DNA of 64,000 nt from Paraburkholderia sprentiae WSM5005 (GTDB lineage: Bacteria > Pseudomonadota > Gammaproteobacteria > Burkholderiales > Burkholderiaceae). Where the stretch lies: contig NZ_CP017561.2 in NCBI RefSeq assembly GCF_001865575.2, positions 744,001-808,000 of the forward strand. The letters are read 5' to 3'. Position numbers and translations under genes: made by a program. Below the pieces are notes generated by a model. It saw only the letters and a list, made by a program, of their open reading frames with translations, was not told where the DNA came from and made no database searches. Positions 48,207 through 61,572 of this stretch are shown piece by piece (the first letter of the stretch is position 1; each line of letters starts with the position of its first letter).

Positions 48207-48974
48207 TCAGACGTTCGCCTTCGCCCCTTGCGGCGGCAACGATCCCGGCTGCAACAGCACGACCACCGCGCCGGCGCCGCCGTCATGCGGGCGCGCCTGA
48301 CAGAACGCGATCACCTCGGACTTCTGCACGAGCCACGCGCGCACCTTGCCCTTGAGCACCGGCTCCTTGCCGATCGACCCCAAGCCCTTGCCGTGAATTA
48401 CGCGCAGGCAGCGCAGGCCGCGCTTGACCGATTCGCGGATGAATTCCGCGAGCGCCTCGCGCGCTTCGTCGCGCCGCATGCCGTGCAGGTCGATCTGCGA
48501 CTGCACGATCCAGTCGCCGCGCCGCAGCTTGCGCACGACGTCGCGGCTCACGCCGGGGCGGCAATACGATAGCGTTTCGTCGGTTTCGAGCAGCACTTCG
48601 GGATCGAACTCGTCGGAGATCGCTTCGTGCAGCACCGCTTCCTCGTCGAGCAATGTCTGCACCGGCAGCGGCGGAGGGGGATTGCGCGTGAGCGTCGCGC
48701 GCGGCGCAATGGCGAGCGGCGCGACTTCGCCGATCTCGCGGCGGAACAGATCGGCATCGGCGGCCGCTTCGCGCTGCGCTGCTCGCGCCGCCGCCTGTTC
48801 GCGCTCGCGCCGCTCGGCGTCGCCCTTCAACGCTTCACGCAACGCGCCGAGTCCGGCGAGCCCCGACGCGCGATCGAGCTTCGGCGCGACCGCGGGCACC
48901 GCCGCTGCGGGCGCGGAACGCGTGGCGGCTCGAGGGCGTCTCGGTTCGTTCGGATGGGGCTGATTCTTCGGCAT
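48207..48974 (-). CDS. Smr-domain protein
   Basis: This 255-residue protein starts MPKNQPHPNEPRRP and has a charged, Ala/Arg-rich N-terminal half (residues about 1-110; ERREREQAAARAAQREAAA may be a coiled coil). The C-terminal Smr domain has the two family motifs: SQIDLHGMRRDEAREALAEF (D-L-H-G) and LRVIHGKGLGSIGKEPVLKG (H-G-x-G). Stand-alone Smr proteins cut or bind nucleic acids; some serve as ribosome-collision nucleases. The frame is open upstream, but the ATG at 48974 suits the family. Upstream lies the trxB terminator, so it is a separate transcript. Confidence 0.9.
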   Translation of the reverse strand: MPKNQPHPNEPRRPRAATRSAPAAAVPAVAPKLDRASGLAGLGALREALKGDAERREREQAAARAAQREAAADADLFRREIGEVAPLAIAPRATLTRNPPPPLPVQTLLDEEAVLHEAISDEFDPEVLLETDETLSYCRPGVSRDVVRKLRRGDWIVQSQIDLHGMRRDEAREALAEFIRESVKRGLRCLRVIHGKGLGSIGKEPVLKGKVRAWLVQKSEVIAFCQARPHDGGAGAVVVLLQPGSLPPQGAKANV

Positions 48975-49023
48975 ATCGGCAATACAGGCGGAAAGATCGA
49001 TCGGTGATGCGCAGCCAGGGGTA

Positions 49024-49063
49024 AAAAAGACGAAGGCCGCCGGCATTGCAGCCGCGGCCTTCG
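49024..49063 (-). terminator. Terminator downstream of trxB
   Basis: On the minus strand a 10-bp stem (49063-49054 with 49040-49031) is followed by CTTTTTT. It is 94 bp past the trxB stop. Confidence 0.8.
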
Positions 49064-49156
49064 TGAGCCAATCACGGCTGCGCTGCGCGCCACCGTCATT
49101 TTACTGTCGCGCCCGTTCTCGCGAGTTCACGTCGCCGTGCGGCAACGCGCAGCCGA

Positions 49157-50547
<1,391 letters not shown>

Positions 50548-52857
50548 ATGGCAAAAGCTCCCTACACCGCGAGCGCGCAGGCATTGCCGCACCGCATGTC
50601 GCGTCTCTTCACCGAAATCCGCTGGATTCTCCAGGTCGCGCTCGGCGTGTTCCTGCTGATGTCGCTCGTCAGCTACAGCAGGCACGATCCGAGTTGGACC
50701 CACGCCGCGCAGGTCGACCATATCTCGAACTGGGCGGGCCGCGTCGGCGCGTGGACCTCCGACATTTTGCTGCTGCTGTTCGGTCTGTCCGCCTACTGGT
50801 GGATCGTGCTGCTCGGCCGCCACATCTCGGCGAACTACAAGCGCATCACCCGCAATGAAGAGCCGCACGGCGACGACGCGCCGCGTGGCGTAAGCTGGCT
50901 CGCGGACGCGTTCGCGTTCATGCTCGTGCTGCTCTCGTGCAACGGCCTCGAGGCGCTGCGCATGTGGTCGTTGAAAGTGCAGTTGCCGCGCGCGCCCGGC
51001 GGCGTGATCGGCGAGGCTGTCGCGCGCGGCATCTCGCATGCGCTCGGTTTCACCGGCGGCACGCTCGCGCTGCTGCTCGGTCTCGCGATTGGGCTGTCGC
51101 TGTACTTCCGCTTTTCGTGGCTGTCGGTCGCGGAGAAGGCCGGCGAATCGATCATTTCCGCCGTGACCTTCGCGAAGCTGCGCCGCGAGGCCGGGCGCGA
51201 TCGCAAGCTCGGCGAAGCAGCCGCCGTGAAGCGCGAAGGCAAGGTCGAGAAGGGCCGTGTGCGCATCGAGGAGCACGAGCCGGTGATGATCGTGCCGCCC
51301 CTCGCCACGCCGGCGAAGTCGGAGCGCGTCGAAAAGGAGCGCCAGGTGCCGCTCTTCACGGATCTGCCGGGCGACTCCACGCTGCCGCCCATCTCGCTGC
51401 TCGATTCCGCGCCGGCCGCGCAGGAAACCATCTCTGCCGACACGCTCGAATTCACGTCGCGCCTGATCGAGAAGAAGCTGAAGGACTTCGGTGTCGAAGT
51501 GAGCGTGGTCGCCGCGTATCCGGGTCCCGTCGTCACGCGCTACGAAATCGAGCCGGCCACTGGCGTGAAGGGCAGCCAGATCGTCAGTCTCGCGAAGGAC
51601 CTCGCGCGCTCGCTGTCGCTCGTGTCGATCCGCGTCGTCGAAACGATTCCGGGCAAGAACTACATGGCGTTGGAACTGCCGAACCAGCGCCGTCAGACCG
51701 TGAGCCTCTCCGAAATTCTCGGCTCGGCCGTGTATGCCGATGCCGCGTCGCCGCTCACGATGGGTCTGGGCAAGGACATCGGCGGCAAGCCGGTGTGCGC
51801 GGACCTCGCGAAGATGCCGCACCTGCTCGTCGCCGGCACCACCGGTTCGGGCAAGTCGGTCGGTATCAACGCGATGATCCTGTCGCTGCTGTACAAGGCA
51901 AGCGCCGAGCAGGTCCGCATGATCCTGATCGATCCGAAGATGCTCGAGATGAGCGTCTACGAAGGCATTCCGCATCTGCTCTGTCCGGTCGTCACCGACA
52001 TGCGTCAGGCGGGTCACGCGCTGAACTGGGCGGTCGCCGAAATGGAGCGCCGCTACAAGCTGATGAGCAAGGTCGGCGTGCGTAACCTCGCCGGCTACAA
52101 CAACAAGATCGACGAAGCGGCCAAGCGCGAGGAGAAGTTGCCGAATCCGTTCAGCCTGACGCCGGACGATCCGGAGCCGCTGACGCGTTTGCCGAACATC
52201 GTGGTCGTCATCGACGAACTGGCCGACCTGATGATGGTCGTCGGCAAGAAGGTCGAAGAGCTGATCGCGCGGATCGCGCAGAAGGCGCGCGCGGCCGGCA
52301 TTCACCTGATTCTCGCGACGCAGCGTCCGTCGGTCGACGTGATCACCGGCCTGATCAAGGCCAACGTGCCGACGCGCATGGCGTTCCAGGTGTCGTCGAA
52401 GATCGACTCGCGCACGATTCTCGACCAGCAGGGCGCCGAGTCGCTGCTCGGCATGGGCGACATGCTGTATCTGCCGCCGGGCAGCGGTTTGCCGGTGCGC
52501 GTGCACGGCGCGTTCGTGTCGGATGACGAAGTGCACCGCGTGGTCGACAAGCTCAAGGAGCAGGGCGAGCCGAATTACATCGAGGGCATTCTCGAAGGCG
52601 GCGTGAGCGGCGAGGGCGACGAAGGCTCGGCGGGAACCGCGTCCACCGAAGGCGAGTCGGACCCGTTATACGACCAGGCGGTCGACGTCGTGCTGAAGAA
52701 TCGCCGCGCGTCGATTTCGCTGGTGCAGCGGCACCTGCGCATCGGCTACAACCGGGCGGCGCGTCTGCTCGAACAGATGGAGAATTCGGGCGTCGTGTCG
52801 GCGATGTCGTCGAACGGCAATCGCGAGATTCTGGCGCCGGCGCGCGAGGCGGAATAG
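50548..52857 (+). CDS. ftsK: DNA translocase FtsK
   Basis: FtsK pumps DNA through the closing septum and activates XerCD at dif. The 769-residue protein has four membrane segments (about residues 25-200), a fairly short linker, then the motor: beta domain with [20 protein letters not shown], Walker [41 protein letters not shown] as Walker B, and [20 protein letters not shown]. The C-terminal gamma winged-helix domain ([29 protein letters not shown]) reads KOPS. I chose the ATG at 50548 ([11 protein letters not shown]), with CAGGA upstream. lolA follows after 42 bp. Confidence 0.96.
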   Translation: MAKAPYTASAQALPHRMSRLFTEIRWILQVALGVFLLMSLVSYSRHDPSWTHAAQVDHISNWAGRVGAWTSDILLLLFGLSAYWWIVLLGRHISANYKRITRNEEPHGDDAPRGVSWLADAFAFMLVLLSCNGLEALRMWSLKVQLPRAPGGVIGEAVARGISHALGFTGGTLALLLGLAIGLSLYFRFSWLSVAEKAGESIISAVTFAKLRREAGRDRKLGEAAAVKREGKVEKGRVRIEEHEPVMIVPPLATPAKSERVEKERQVPLFTDLPGDSTLPPISLLDSAPAAQETISADTLEFTSRLIEKKLKDFGVEVSVVAAYPGPVVTRYEIEPATGVKGSQIVSLAKDLARSLSLVSIRVVETIPGKNYMALELPNQRRQTVSLSEILGSAVYADAASPLTMGLGKDIGGKPVCADLAKMPHLLVAGTTGSGKSVGINAMILSLLYKASAEQVRMILIDPKMLEMSVYEGIPHLLCPVVTDMRQAGHALNWAVAEMERRYKLMSKVGVRNLAGYNNKIDEAAKREEKLPNPFSLTPDDPEPLTRLPNIVVVIDELADLMMVVGKKVEELIARIAQKARAAGIHLILATQRPSVDVITGLIKANVPTRMAFQVSSKIDSRTILDQQGAESLLGMGDMLYLPPGSGLPVRVHGAFVSDDEVHRVVDKLKEQGEPNYIEGILEGGVSGEGDEGSAGTASTEGESDPLYDQAVDVVLKNRRASISLVQRHLRIGYNRAARLLEQMENSGVVSAMSSNGNREILAPAREAE

Positions 52858-52899
52858 CCGTAGCCGTTGCGTACCGAATTCAATCAAGGGAGAAAAACT

Positions 52900-53631
52900 A
52901 TGCAAGCAATCGCGCGGCAGGATGCCCGAGAGCATCAAGCGGGCCGCCTCGGTCAGCTCGCGCGCAAGATCGCGCGCACCGCTGGCAGTGTCGCGATCGG
53001 TGCGTCGCTGCTCGTCGCTTCGCATGCGTTCGCGAGCGGCACAGAGCAACTGAAGGCATTCGTCTCGCAGGTCCATTCGGCGCGCGGCACCTTCGTGCAG
53101 CAGGAAGTGCGCGCGCCGAGCAAGGCGCAGGGCGCGAGCGGCGCGCTGTCCACCGCGAACCCGGGCAAGCCGAGCACGTCGAGCGGCACGTTCATGTTCG
53201 CGCGGCCCGGCAAGTTCGTCTGGCAATATGAGAAGCCTTATTCGCAATTGCTGCAGGCGGATGGCGACAAGCTTTACGTCTACGACAAGGATCTGAACCA
53301 GGTCACGGTGCGCGCGCTCGGCAATGCGCTTGGCGCGAGCCCGGCGGCAATCCTGTTCGGCAGCAACGATCTGGACAAGAACTTCACACTGCGCGACGCG
53401 GGCGTGAAGGCCGGCATCGACTGGCTCGAACTGACGCCGAAGGCGAAGGACACGCAGTTCCAGCGTGTAGGCATCGGCTTCAAGGACGGCAATCTCGAAG
53501 CGATGGAACTGCACGACGTGTTCGGCAACGTGACGCTGCTGACGTTCTCGAACATTCAGAAAAATCCGCAACTGCCGTCAGATGCATTCAAGTTCACGGT
53601 GCCAAAGGGCGCGGATGTAATCAACGGATAA
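52900..53631 (+). CDS. lolA: Outer-membrane lipoprotein carrier protein LolA
   Basis: LolA ferries lipoproteins across the periplasm from LolCDE to LolB. The 243-residue precursor has a long basic signal region (residues 1 to about 46, hydrophobic core [20 protein letters not shown]). The mature protein carries [20 protein letters not shown], the [32 protein letters not shown] block and [20 protein letters not shown]. The start at 52900 has AAGGGAG upstream. The ftsK-lolA-rarA order is widespread; here a small gene and a CytX-like permease gene separate lolA from rarA. Confidence 0.95.
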   Translation: MQAIARQDAREHQAGRLGQLARKIARTAGSVAIGASLLVASHAFASGTEQLKAFVSQVHSARGTFVQQEVRAPSKAQGASGALSTANPGKPSTSSGTFMFARPGKFVWQYEKPYSQLLQADGDKLYVYDKDLNQVTVRALGNALGASPAAILFGSNDLDKNFTLRDAGVKAGIDWLELTPKAKDTQFQRVGIGFKDGNLEAMELHDVFGNVTLLTFSNIQKNPQLPSDAFKFTVPKGADVING

Positions 53632-53674
53632 ATCGCGTGGCCGGCGCTGACCTGCGGCACCTTCAAAAAAGCCC

Positions 53675-53710
53675 ACAAAGCCGCGCTTGTCCAGCGCGGC
53701 TTTGTCATTT
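53675..53710 (+). terminator. Terminator after lolA
   Basis: A perfect 13-bp stem (53675-53687 with 53693-53705) and five-base loop are followed by CATTTT; it lies 43 bp past the lolA stop. Confidence 0.85.
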
Positions 53711-53914
53711 TGCGCGGCGCGAGGTGAACACGAAAATCGTCGCACCGGCAGATGTAAGGATTTAGTGCGAGACTGGAAAGACCGACGTCGCGCATGGGCA
53801 TTCCCAATATTTGGTGCGCGTGTCTAATTATTTTTTGCTGCGACGCAACAAAATAGCGCCTAAACTGATCGAAGCTGATTGTCGCTTCGAATGTCTGGAA
53901 AGGTGAGGCATGTC

Positions 53915-54145
53915 ATGAGATTGTCTTCTTCGCACGATTTGCGCTTGTCGCCGTCCCTGCATGTGTTCCAACAGGAGGGCGGATGGCATTGGGGGATTAC
54001 GATTCCACGGTCGGCCGGGAGTGGTTTCAAGGTCGTTGCATATAGCGAAAAAACCTTTATCGATGAGGCCGAAGCGCATCGGGAAGGCAATCGCGCGCTT
54101 GCACGCTTCGCCGATGTGCCAGCCGTTGCGCTTGAACGGCAATAA
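53915..54145 (+). CDS. Small protein of unknown function
   Basis: This 76-residue frame (MRLSSSHDLRLSPSLHVFQQ...) has AAGGTGAGG 7-15 bases upstream of the ATG and balanced protein-like composition with tryptophans (GGWHWGITI). A YSEKTFIDEAEAHREGNRAL segment that looks helical follows. There is no signal or membrane segment. I do not recognise a family. The surrounding DNA (53820-54360) is AT-richer than the flanking ftsK-lolA and rarA genes. It sits alone on the plus strand between the lolA terminator and the convergent cytX-like gene. Confidence 0.6.
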   Translation: MRLSSSHDLRLSPSLHVFQQEGGWHWGITIPRSAGSGFKVVAYSEKTFIDEAEAHREGNRALARFADVPAVALERQ

Positions 54146-54370
54146 CGGCTTGGGATGTGGCATAACCATCCGTTATTTGAGTCGTGAATACCCGCAACGG
54201 TTACCGGCCGCTCTGAACCGAGATATCGCTTTTACTGTGACTTTCGCGGAATATGAAATCGCTCACGCGTTAAGCGTGAAACCGGACGGCGTGAACTGAG
54301 ATCGAGTCACGTCGGCGCAAAGCGGCAAAAAATAGGCTGCCGCCAGTGCGACGCCATCAGGCTGACGCGC

Positions 54371-55687
54371 TCAGGCGTACGCGGTCTTGCGGGCCGATAC
54401 CAACACGTAGTAGCACACCGCGCCGATCGCGAGCGACGGCAGCGTCGCACCGAGATTCGGCAGCCAATGATTGACCACCTGGTACGAGGCGATGCCGATC
54501 GCCCACGCGACGAACGCGCTCAGGTGCCAGCCACCCGAGAAACCGTAACGGCCGCGCACATCGGCGAGCACCGCGGCGTCGATGCGACGCTTGCGCACGA
54601 TGAAGTGATCCATCAGCACGACGCCGAATAGCGGCGCGAACACCGAGCCGATCAACAGCAGGAAGTTCTGGTACTTCGCCATCGGCACGAGCAGCGCGAT
54701 CAGCGTGCACAGCGCGCCGAACGCGGCCGACAGCAACGGCACGCTCGCGCGCGTCCAGAACGTGCCGGTCGACACCGCGGCCGAATGAATGTCGGCGAAC
54801 GCATTGTCGATTTCGTCGATCAGGATCAGCAACAGCGCGAAGCCGCCGCCCGCTTGCGCGAGCGCGCCGGTCAGCAGCGCATCGCCGCCACCGGCCGCGA
54901 GGCCATAGACCGCGCCGAGCGCATAGAACCAGATGTTCGCGATGCCGTAGCCGTACAGCGTGCCGCGGAACGTCTCGCCGGCGCGTCGGCCGAAGCGCGT
55001 GTAGTCGGCGATCAGTGGCAGCCACGACAGCGGCATCGCGACCACGAGATCGACCGCGCCGCCGAACGACATGTCGCCGGTGGCGGGACGACGCATCAGG
55101 TCCGCGAGATGGTGGCGCGCGAGCAGGTTCCACGTGAGCCACGCGGCGCCCGCGAGCAGCAGCCAGATCCCCCACTTGCGCAGAAAGCGCCGCACGAACG
55201 ACAGCGGACCGCTGATCGCGAGCAGCGTCGCTAGCAGGCCGAAGATCACGGTCCAGACGAGCGGCATCGACAGGCCGAACGCCTGTTTCGCGAGCGCGTC
55301 GGCGGAGTCGCGCATCACGATCACCTCGAACGAGCCCCAGCCGACCAGTTGCACCATGTTCAACACGGCCGGCACCGATGCGCCGCGCACGCCGAGCGTC
55401 GGACGCAGCGACGACATGGCCGCGAGCCCGGTGTCGGTGCCGATCACGCCAGCGAGCGCGAGCAGCACGACGCCGATCACGCTGCCGAGCACGATCGCGA
55501 TGAGCGCATGCGGCAGCGACAGCCCCGGCACCAGCAGAGCGCCCGCCTGGGCGACGAGCAGGCCGATGCCGAGCGAGAACCACAGCGCGAACGCATCGCC
55601 GGTACGGAACGCGCGGCGCGCGTCGGGCACCGGCGTGAGCGGCGCGTAGGTGGAGCCGGCGTCGCCGGTGACAGAATCTTGAGCCAT
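54371..55687 (-). CDS. cytX: CytX-like NCS1 permease (predicted hydroxymethylpyrimidine transporter)
   Basis: This 438-residue membrane protein with about 12 spans belongs to the NCS1 purine/cytosine permease family. It begins with the family's DARRAFRTGDAFALWFSLGI and carries SSLRPTLGVRGASVPAVLNM and VQLVGWGSFEVIVMRDSADA. LIADYTRFGRRAGETFRGT and DEIDNAFADIHSAAVSTGTF are also typical. These resemble the CytX subgroup, predicted thiamine-precursor (HMP) importers, more than CodB. No TPP riboswitch is seen in the short upstream region, so the substrate is tentative. The ATG at 55687 has AAGGAA upstream. It lies on the opposite strand to the surrounding ftsK-lolA-rarA-serS genes. Confidence 0.8.
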   Translation of the reverse strand: MAQDSVTGDAGSTYAPLTPVPDARRAFRTGDAFALWFSLGIGLLVAQAGALLVPGLSLPHALIAIVLGSVIGVVLLALAGVIGTDTGLAAMSSLRPTLGVRGASVPAVLNMVQLVGWGSFEVIVMRDSADALAKQAFGLSMPLVWTVIFGLLATLLAISGPLSFVRRFLRKWGIWLLLAGAAWLTWNLLARHHLADLMRRPATGDMSFGGAVDLVVAMPLSWLPLIADYTRFGRRAGETFRGTLYGYGIANIWFYALGAVYGLAAGGGDALLTGALAQAGGGFALLLILIDEIDNAFADIHSAAVSTGTFWTRASVPLLSAAFGALCTLIALLVPMAKYQNFLLLIGSVFAPLFGVVLMDHFIVRKRRIDAAVLADVRGRYGFSGGWHLSAFVAWAIGIASYQVVNHWLPNLGATLPSLAIGAVCYYVLVSARKTAYA

Positions 55688-55932
55688 CTGATCTGGGTTC
55701 CTTCTGGTGGTGCCGTGGAGCTTCATTACTGTGAATTGTTGCGCTGCCGGTGCGTCGTGTGCAGCCAGCGCGCGGGGTCGGCCATCGCGCGGCCGCCGTC
55801 ACTGTCATAATGCAAGACGTTGCCCGCGTTCGTGCCTGTGCTTGCGGCCGTGCGCGGGCTTTTGCGCTTGTCCCGCGAAGCGCCGCTTGCAGCGGCGCGC
55901 GAGCGGAACGCCGAGATTATCCCCAAAACGTC

Positions 55933-58606
<2,674 letters not shown>

Positions 58607-58711
58607 GCGTCGCTGACATGCGCGTAGGCGCGATATCGTCGCGTGTCTGACGGTGCCGCGGCGGGCGTCCAGTTTCCGCGAAAAATTCGGGAAGTTTTTT
58701 GGAAGAGGGGC

Positions 58712-58741
58712 TTGGAAAACTAATTCGAGCTGTTCTATAAT
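58712..58741 (+). promoter_or_regulatory. Promoter of tRNA-Ser
   Basis: TTGGAA (58712-58717) and a perfect TATAAT (58736-58741), 18 bp apart, lie 62 bp upstream of the tRNA gene. Confidence 0.7.
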
Positions 58742-58803
58742 CTTGTTCTCCCAAGCAACGACCCGCTTGGATCCGACGAAGCAGCAGCAAGTTGGGATAC
58801 CCC

Positions 58804-58893
58804 GGAAAGGTGGCAGAGTGGTCGAATGCGCTGGACTCGAAATCCAGTGTACCTTTAGGGGTACCGTGAGTTCGAATCTCACCCTTTCCGCCA
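58804..58893 (+). tRNA. tRNA-Ser (anticodon CGA)
   Basis: This is a 90-nt type II tRNA. The acceptor arms GGAAAGG and CCTTTCC pair perfectly, the anticodon arm CTGGA-CTCGAAA-TCCAG carries CGA for UCG codons, and a long variable arm (TACC...GGTA) marks serine. The T-arm has GTTCGAATC, and CCA is encoded. It is followed by a strong terminator. Confidence 0.97.
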
Positions 58894-58900
58894 AATTCTG

Positions 58901-58940
58901 AAAGCCCCTTGATTTCACCGAAATCAAGGGGCTTTTGCTT
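58901..58940 (+). terminator. Terminator of the tRNA-Ser gene
   Basis: A perfect 15-bp stem (58901-58915 with 58921-58935) with loop CACCG is followed by TGCTTT; it begins 8 bp after the tRNA CCA. Confidence 0.9.
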
Positions 58941-59630
58941 TGCGTTATCCAAATCTCTTTGCCAAAGCAATTCGAATTTATTCGGGCATCATTTCTATTG
59001 GCGAAATTTACTGTTTCATTATTCGATCACGAGCCATTTGTTTCACGCAGGCGTTTCCATTCGCCTTTCCATACAAATACCTTAGGCGCCGCTTACTGCA
59101 CTGTCCCCGCATTCACAGCCGGGACATATTCGGGCTTGGCTCGCGCGCGCTATTAGGGGTCGAAGTGCGCAATTTCTTGGGCGACCCGCCCCGTAATTGT
59201 CTTCTGAAAGTGCGAATCTTCGCGGACCCCACGGATCTCGGCAAAATCTGCCCTTTTTTACAAAAAAATACGATTTTTGGCTGGGCTCGGTCATTCGTTC
59301 AGGGTACGATTTACGCCGTCTGCAGCTTTTACGGGAAGAATTTTCCTTTAATCGACAGCTGCGGCAGCAATCGGTAAAACGTTCGCGGAGCAAACAGCCG
59401 CGATCCGACACGCACCCGGCCCTGTCAATCTGGACCACCGCGAGAAGCGCCTTCGCGAGCATCGGTTCAATCGGACATCACAAACGTGCGTTCAAGGCAC
59501 CTCGGGACAGTTGTTTTTAAGGACTGCAAATCTTTTTGCATCGCGTCCTTATTATCGTCCGTCCGAATCGCAGAGAAATCCTTTTTGGTCTTTTTATCGG
59601 GAATTTTCCCGACATTTGGAATTAGTCCGC
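58941..59630. other. AT-rich non-coding leader upstream of the glycosidase gene
   Basis: These roughly 690 bp are visibly AT-richer than the rest of the window (T-runs such as TTTTTTACAAAAAAATA near 59263). Short frames occur, but none has codon use or a ribosome site worth calling. Two hairpins lie near the gene: TGCAAA/TTTGCA at 59525-59540, extended by AAGGAC/GTCCTT, and CGGGAA/TTCCCG at 59598-59611. They may regulate the glycosidase mRNA, or the DNA may be a silencer-bound promoter; both are guesses. Confidence 0.55.
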
Positions 59631-61013
59631 ATGATAAAACGACGTCAATTCATTGGGGGCCTGACGGCCCTGAGCGCAAGTTATCTTTTGACCGCATGTG
59701 GCGGGGGCAGTAGCTCCTCGAACGCGAGCGGCAAGGCTGCCGCTGCGACCGGTGCTTCCGGCGCTGCCGCAGCATCCGGTGCCTCCGGCACCACGGGCAA
59801 TACAACGCCGGTCGCGAAGGCGAGCGTATCGAACATGTCGGCCGACGGCACTTCACTGCCTGCTTCGCCGTACATCATTGATCAGTTCGGCGCGAAGTGG
59901 ACGCTCTCCAACGGCGTCATCTATCGCAACGGCGCGACGTTCGGCACCACGTACAACGTGTCGCTCGTGTTGTTCTACGGCGGCAAGATCTGGCATTGCG
60001 GCACGGGGGGCAACTTCTACGTCACTGCGGACGTCCCTAACCTATGGCTGAATTGCAACGATCCGCGCAACGTGATTGCACCGCCGACCGGCATGTTCTA
60101 TGGCATGAACGGCCACTTCGACTACACGTACACGCCCCAGCAGATCGTCTCTATTCTGAAGGGCATGGGCTGCACGAGCTATCGCGTCGGCGTCACCAGC
60201 GGTTCGAACCAGTTGAACGCGGCGATCGGGCTCGCACAGGCTTTCCAGGCGGCGGGCATGACGTTGGTCGTGCTGATCAACCAGGGCGTCTACGACTCCA
60301 ACGGCAACCTGTTCGCTGGCGAGAACGCCGCTTACAGCCAGGGTTACGCGGTAGCCCAGTCGGTCGCGAACGCACTGAAGCCGTATGGCGTGACCATTTA
60401 CGAATGCGGCAACGAACTGACGCGCCAGAACGCCACCGTGCTCGACTTCAACGTCGCGGGCACGAAGGCAGCGGACTTCAACAACGCGAACTGGCCGGTA
60501 ATGCGCGGCGTGATGCGCGGGATGATCGACGGCGTGAAAGCGGTTCAGTCGAACGCGAAGTGCGGCATCAATTTCTGCGTGAACGATGTCGGCGCGGCGG
60601 ACGCGCTGTGGGACGGTAATCAGCCGGATGGCAGCGGCGGTCACCCGACCGTGCGCTGGGACATCACCACGTGGCACAACTACGAGGTGTATGGCGATGT
60701 GTTCTCCCTCGGTGCGGACGGCGCGCAACCAGGCTTCGATCTGCCGATCTATTGCAACGCCCGGTATGGCGTGCCGTTCATCATCACCGAGTGGAACACC
60801 GGACCAGAGAAAAACGAGTCCTATCGTGGGAACTACATCACGACGAAGCTCGGCGAGTTCTATCAGAACCGCAAGACGCACAATATCCAGGGGGTCATGT
60901 ATTACGTGCTCGACAGCGGGGACCAGACCTTCGGCATCATGATGAACGGCACGCCGTTGAATCCGTCGTACAGTGCGTTCCAAAGCTTCACGGCCGCCCA
61001 TCCGGACAACTAG
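59631..61013 (+). CDS. Tat-type lipoprotein with clan GH-A-like glycoside hydrolase domain
   Basis: This 460-residue exported protein begins MIKRRQFIGGLTALSASYLL TAC. That is an RR-x-F Tat-like motif (residues 4-7) plus a lipobox ending at Cys23. Ser/Ala/Gly-rich linker residues (about 24-60) lead to a domain that looks like a (beta/alpha)8 glycosidase. YECGNEL carries a probable acid/base (E262) and FIITEWNTG a probable nucleophile (E387), 125 residues apart, as in clan GH-A families such as GH5 and GH39. GKIWHCGTGGNFYVTADVPN precedes it. The substrate is unknown; a role in exopolysaccharide or cell-wall trimming is possible. The start has only a weak TTGGAA before it. Confidence 0.78.
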   Translation: MIKRRQFIGGLTALSASYLLTACGGGSSSSNASGKAAAATGASGAAAASGASGTTGNTTPVAKASVSNMSADGTSLPASPYIIDQFGAKWTLSNGVIYRNGATFGTTYNVSLVLFYGGKIWHCGTGGNFYVTADVPNLWLNCNDPRNVIAPPTGMFYGMNGHFDYTYTPQQIVSILKGMGCTSYRVGVTSGSNQLNAAIGLAQAFQAAGMTLVVLINQGVYDSNGNLFAGENAAYSQGYAVAQSVANALKPYGVTIYECGNELTRQNATVLDFNVAGTKAADFNNANWPVMRGVMRGMIDGVKAVQSNAKCGINFCVNDVGAADALWDGNQPDGSGGHPTVRWDITTWHNYEVYGDVFSLGADGAQPGFDLPIYCNARYGVPFIITEWNTGPEKNESYRGNYITTKLGEFYQNRKTHNIQGVMYYVLDSGDQTFGIMMNGTPLNPSYSAFQSFTAAHPDN

Positions 61014-61572
61014 GCCGCGGATGCCGACGTAAGCCGTTCCATCCGTCCGTAGTCGATGCTGCCGGTGTCGAGAGCGGCACATCGCCGAGCCTGACGGCGG
61101 CGCCCAATCCTTCTCTCAGCGTATCGAGTCGAGGGGGCGGGCGCCGCATCCCGCCCGAAACCTTTCGATCACTTCCCTCAATGCCCGCGCCCGGTCCGCG
61201 ATCAGCGCGCGGATCTCGCGCACCGCCCCGGCCGAGCCCCATTTCGACGCCTGAAATTTAGTTTGGAAAGCTGAACGATTGACGTACTCGGCGCGATGAC
61301 CCTTCGAATTCCTTAGCCGTAAGTCCCTGCGAGCGTGCAGGCCCGCCAGCCTGCCGCGCAAAAACGCGTCACCGAAATTCGCGCGCGCGCGACAGCAAGC
61401 CCGACAGCGCCACCTACCGTGCACCGCTTCAGCCGGTTTCCGCGGGGTCGATGGGCGATCCTCTGTACAATTGCCCGAAATCGCCCAATCGAACGGCGGT
61501 TGCGGGCCGCCGGGCCTTCAGGCGCGGCGGGTCATCTCGCGCTTGACCCCGCGACTTACATCGACCGACTTC
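61014..61572. other. Intergenic region between the glycosidase gene and map
   Basis: No gene is firmly supported in these 559 bp. A minus-strand frame (61116-61424) contains a helix-like stretch ending GAVREIRALIADRARALREV that could be a gene remnant, but it is as likely a chance frame. A TACAAT at 61466-61471 could be a -10 for map; no good -35 pairs with it. Confidence 0.45.

Noticed and set aside
55688..55932. Search for a TPP riboswitch upstream of the CytX-like gene
   Set aside because: The thi-box blocks (CTGAGA, and the pair with GAACCTGATC) are not present on the minus strand, so thiamine control at this gene is unsupported.
58940..59377. Frames of 73 and 145 codons in the AT-rich leader after tRNA-Ser
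   Set aside because: Starts are non-ATG or lack ribosome sites, and the translated sequences look random (many Phe, Ile, Cys, Arg).
58870..61572. Integration target repeat for tRNA-Ser
   Set aside because: I looked for a second copy of the tRNA 3' end up to map and found none, and there is no integrase gene, so an island boundary is not shown.
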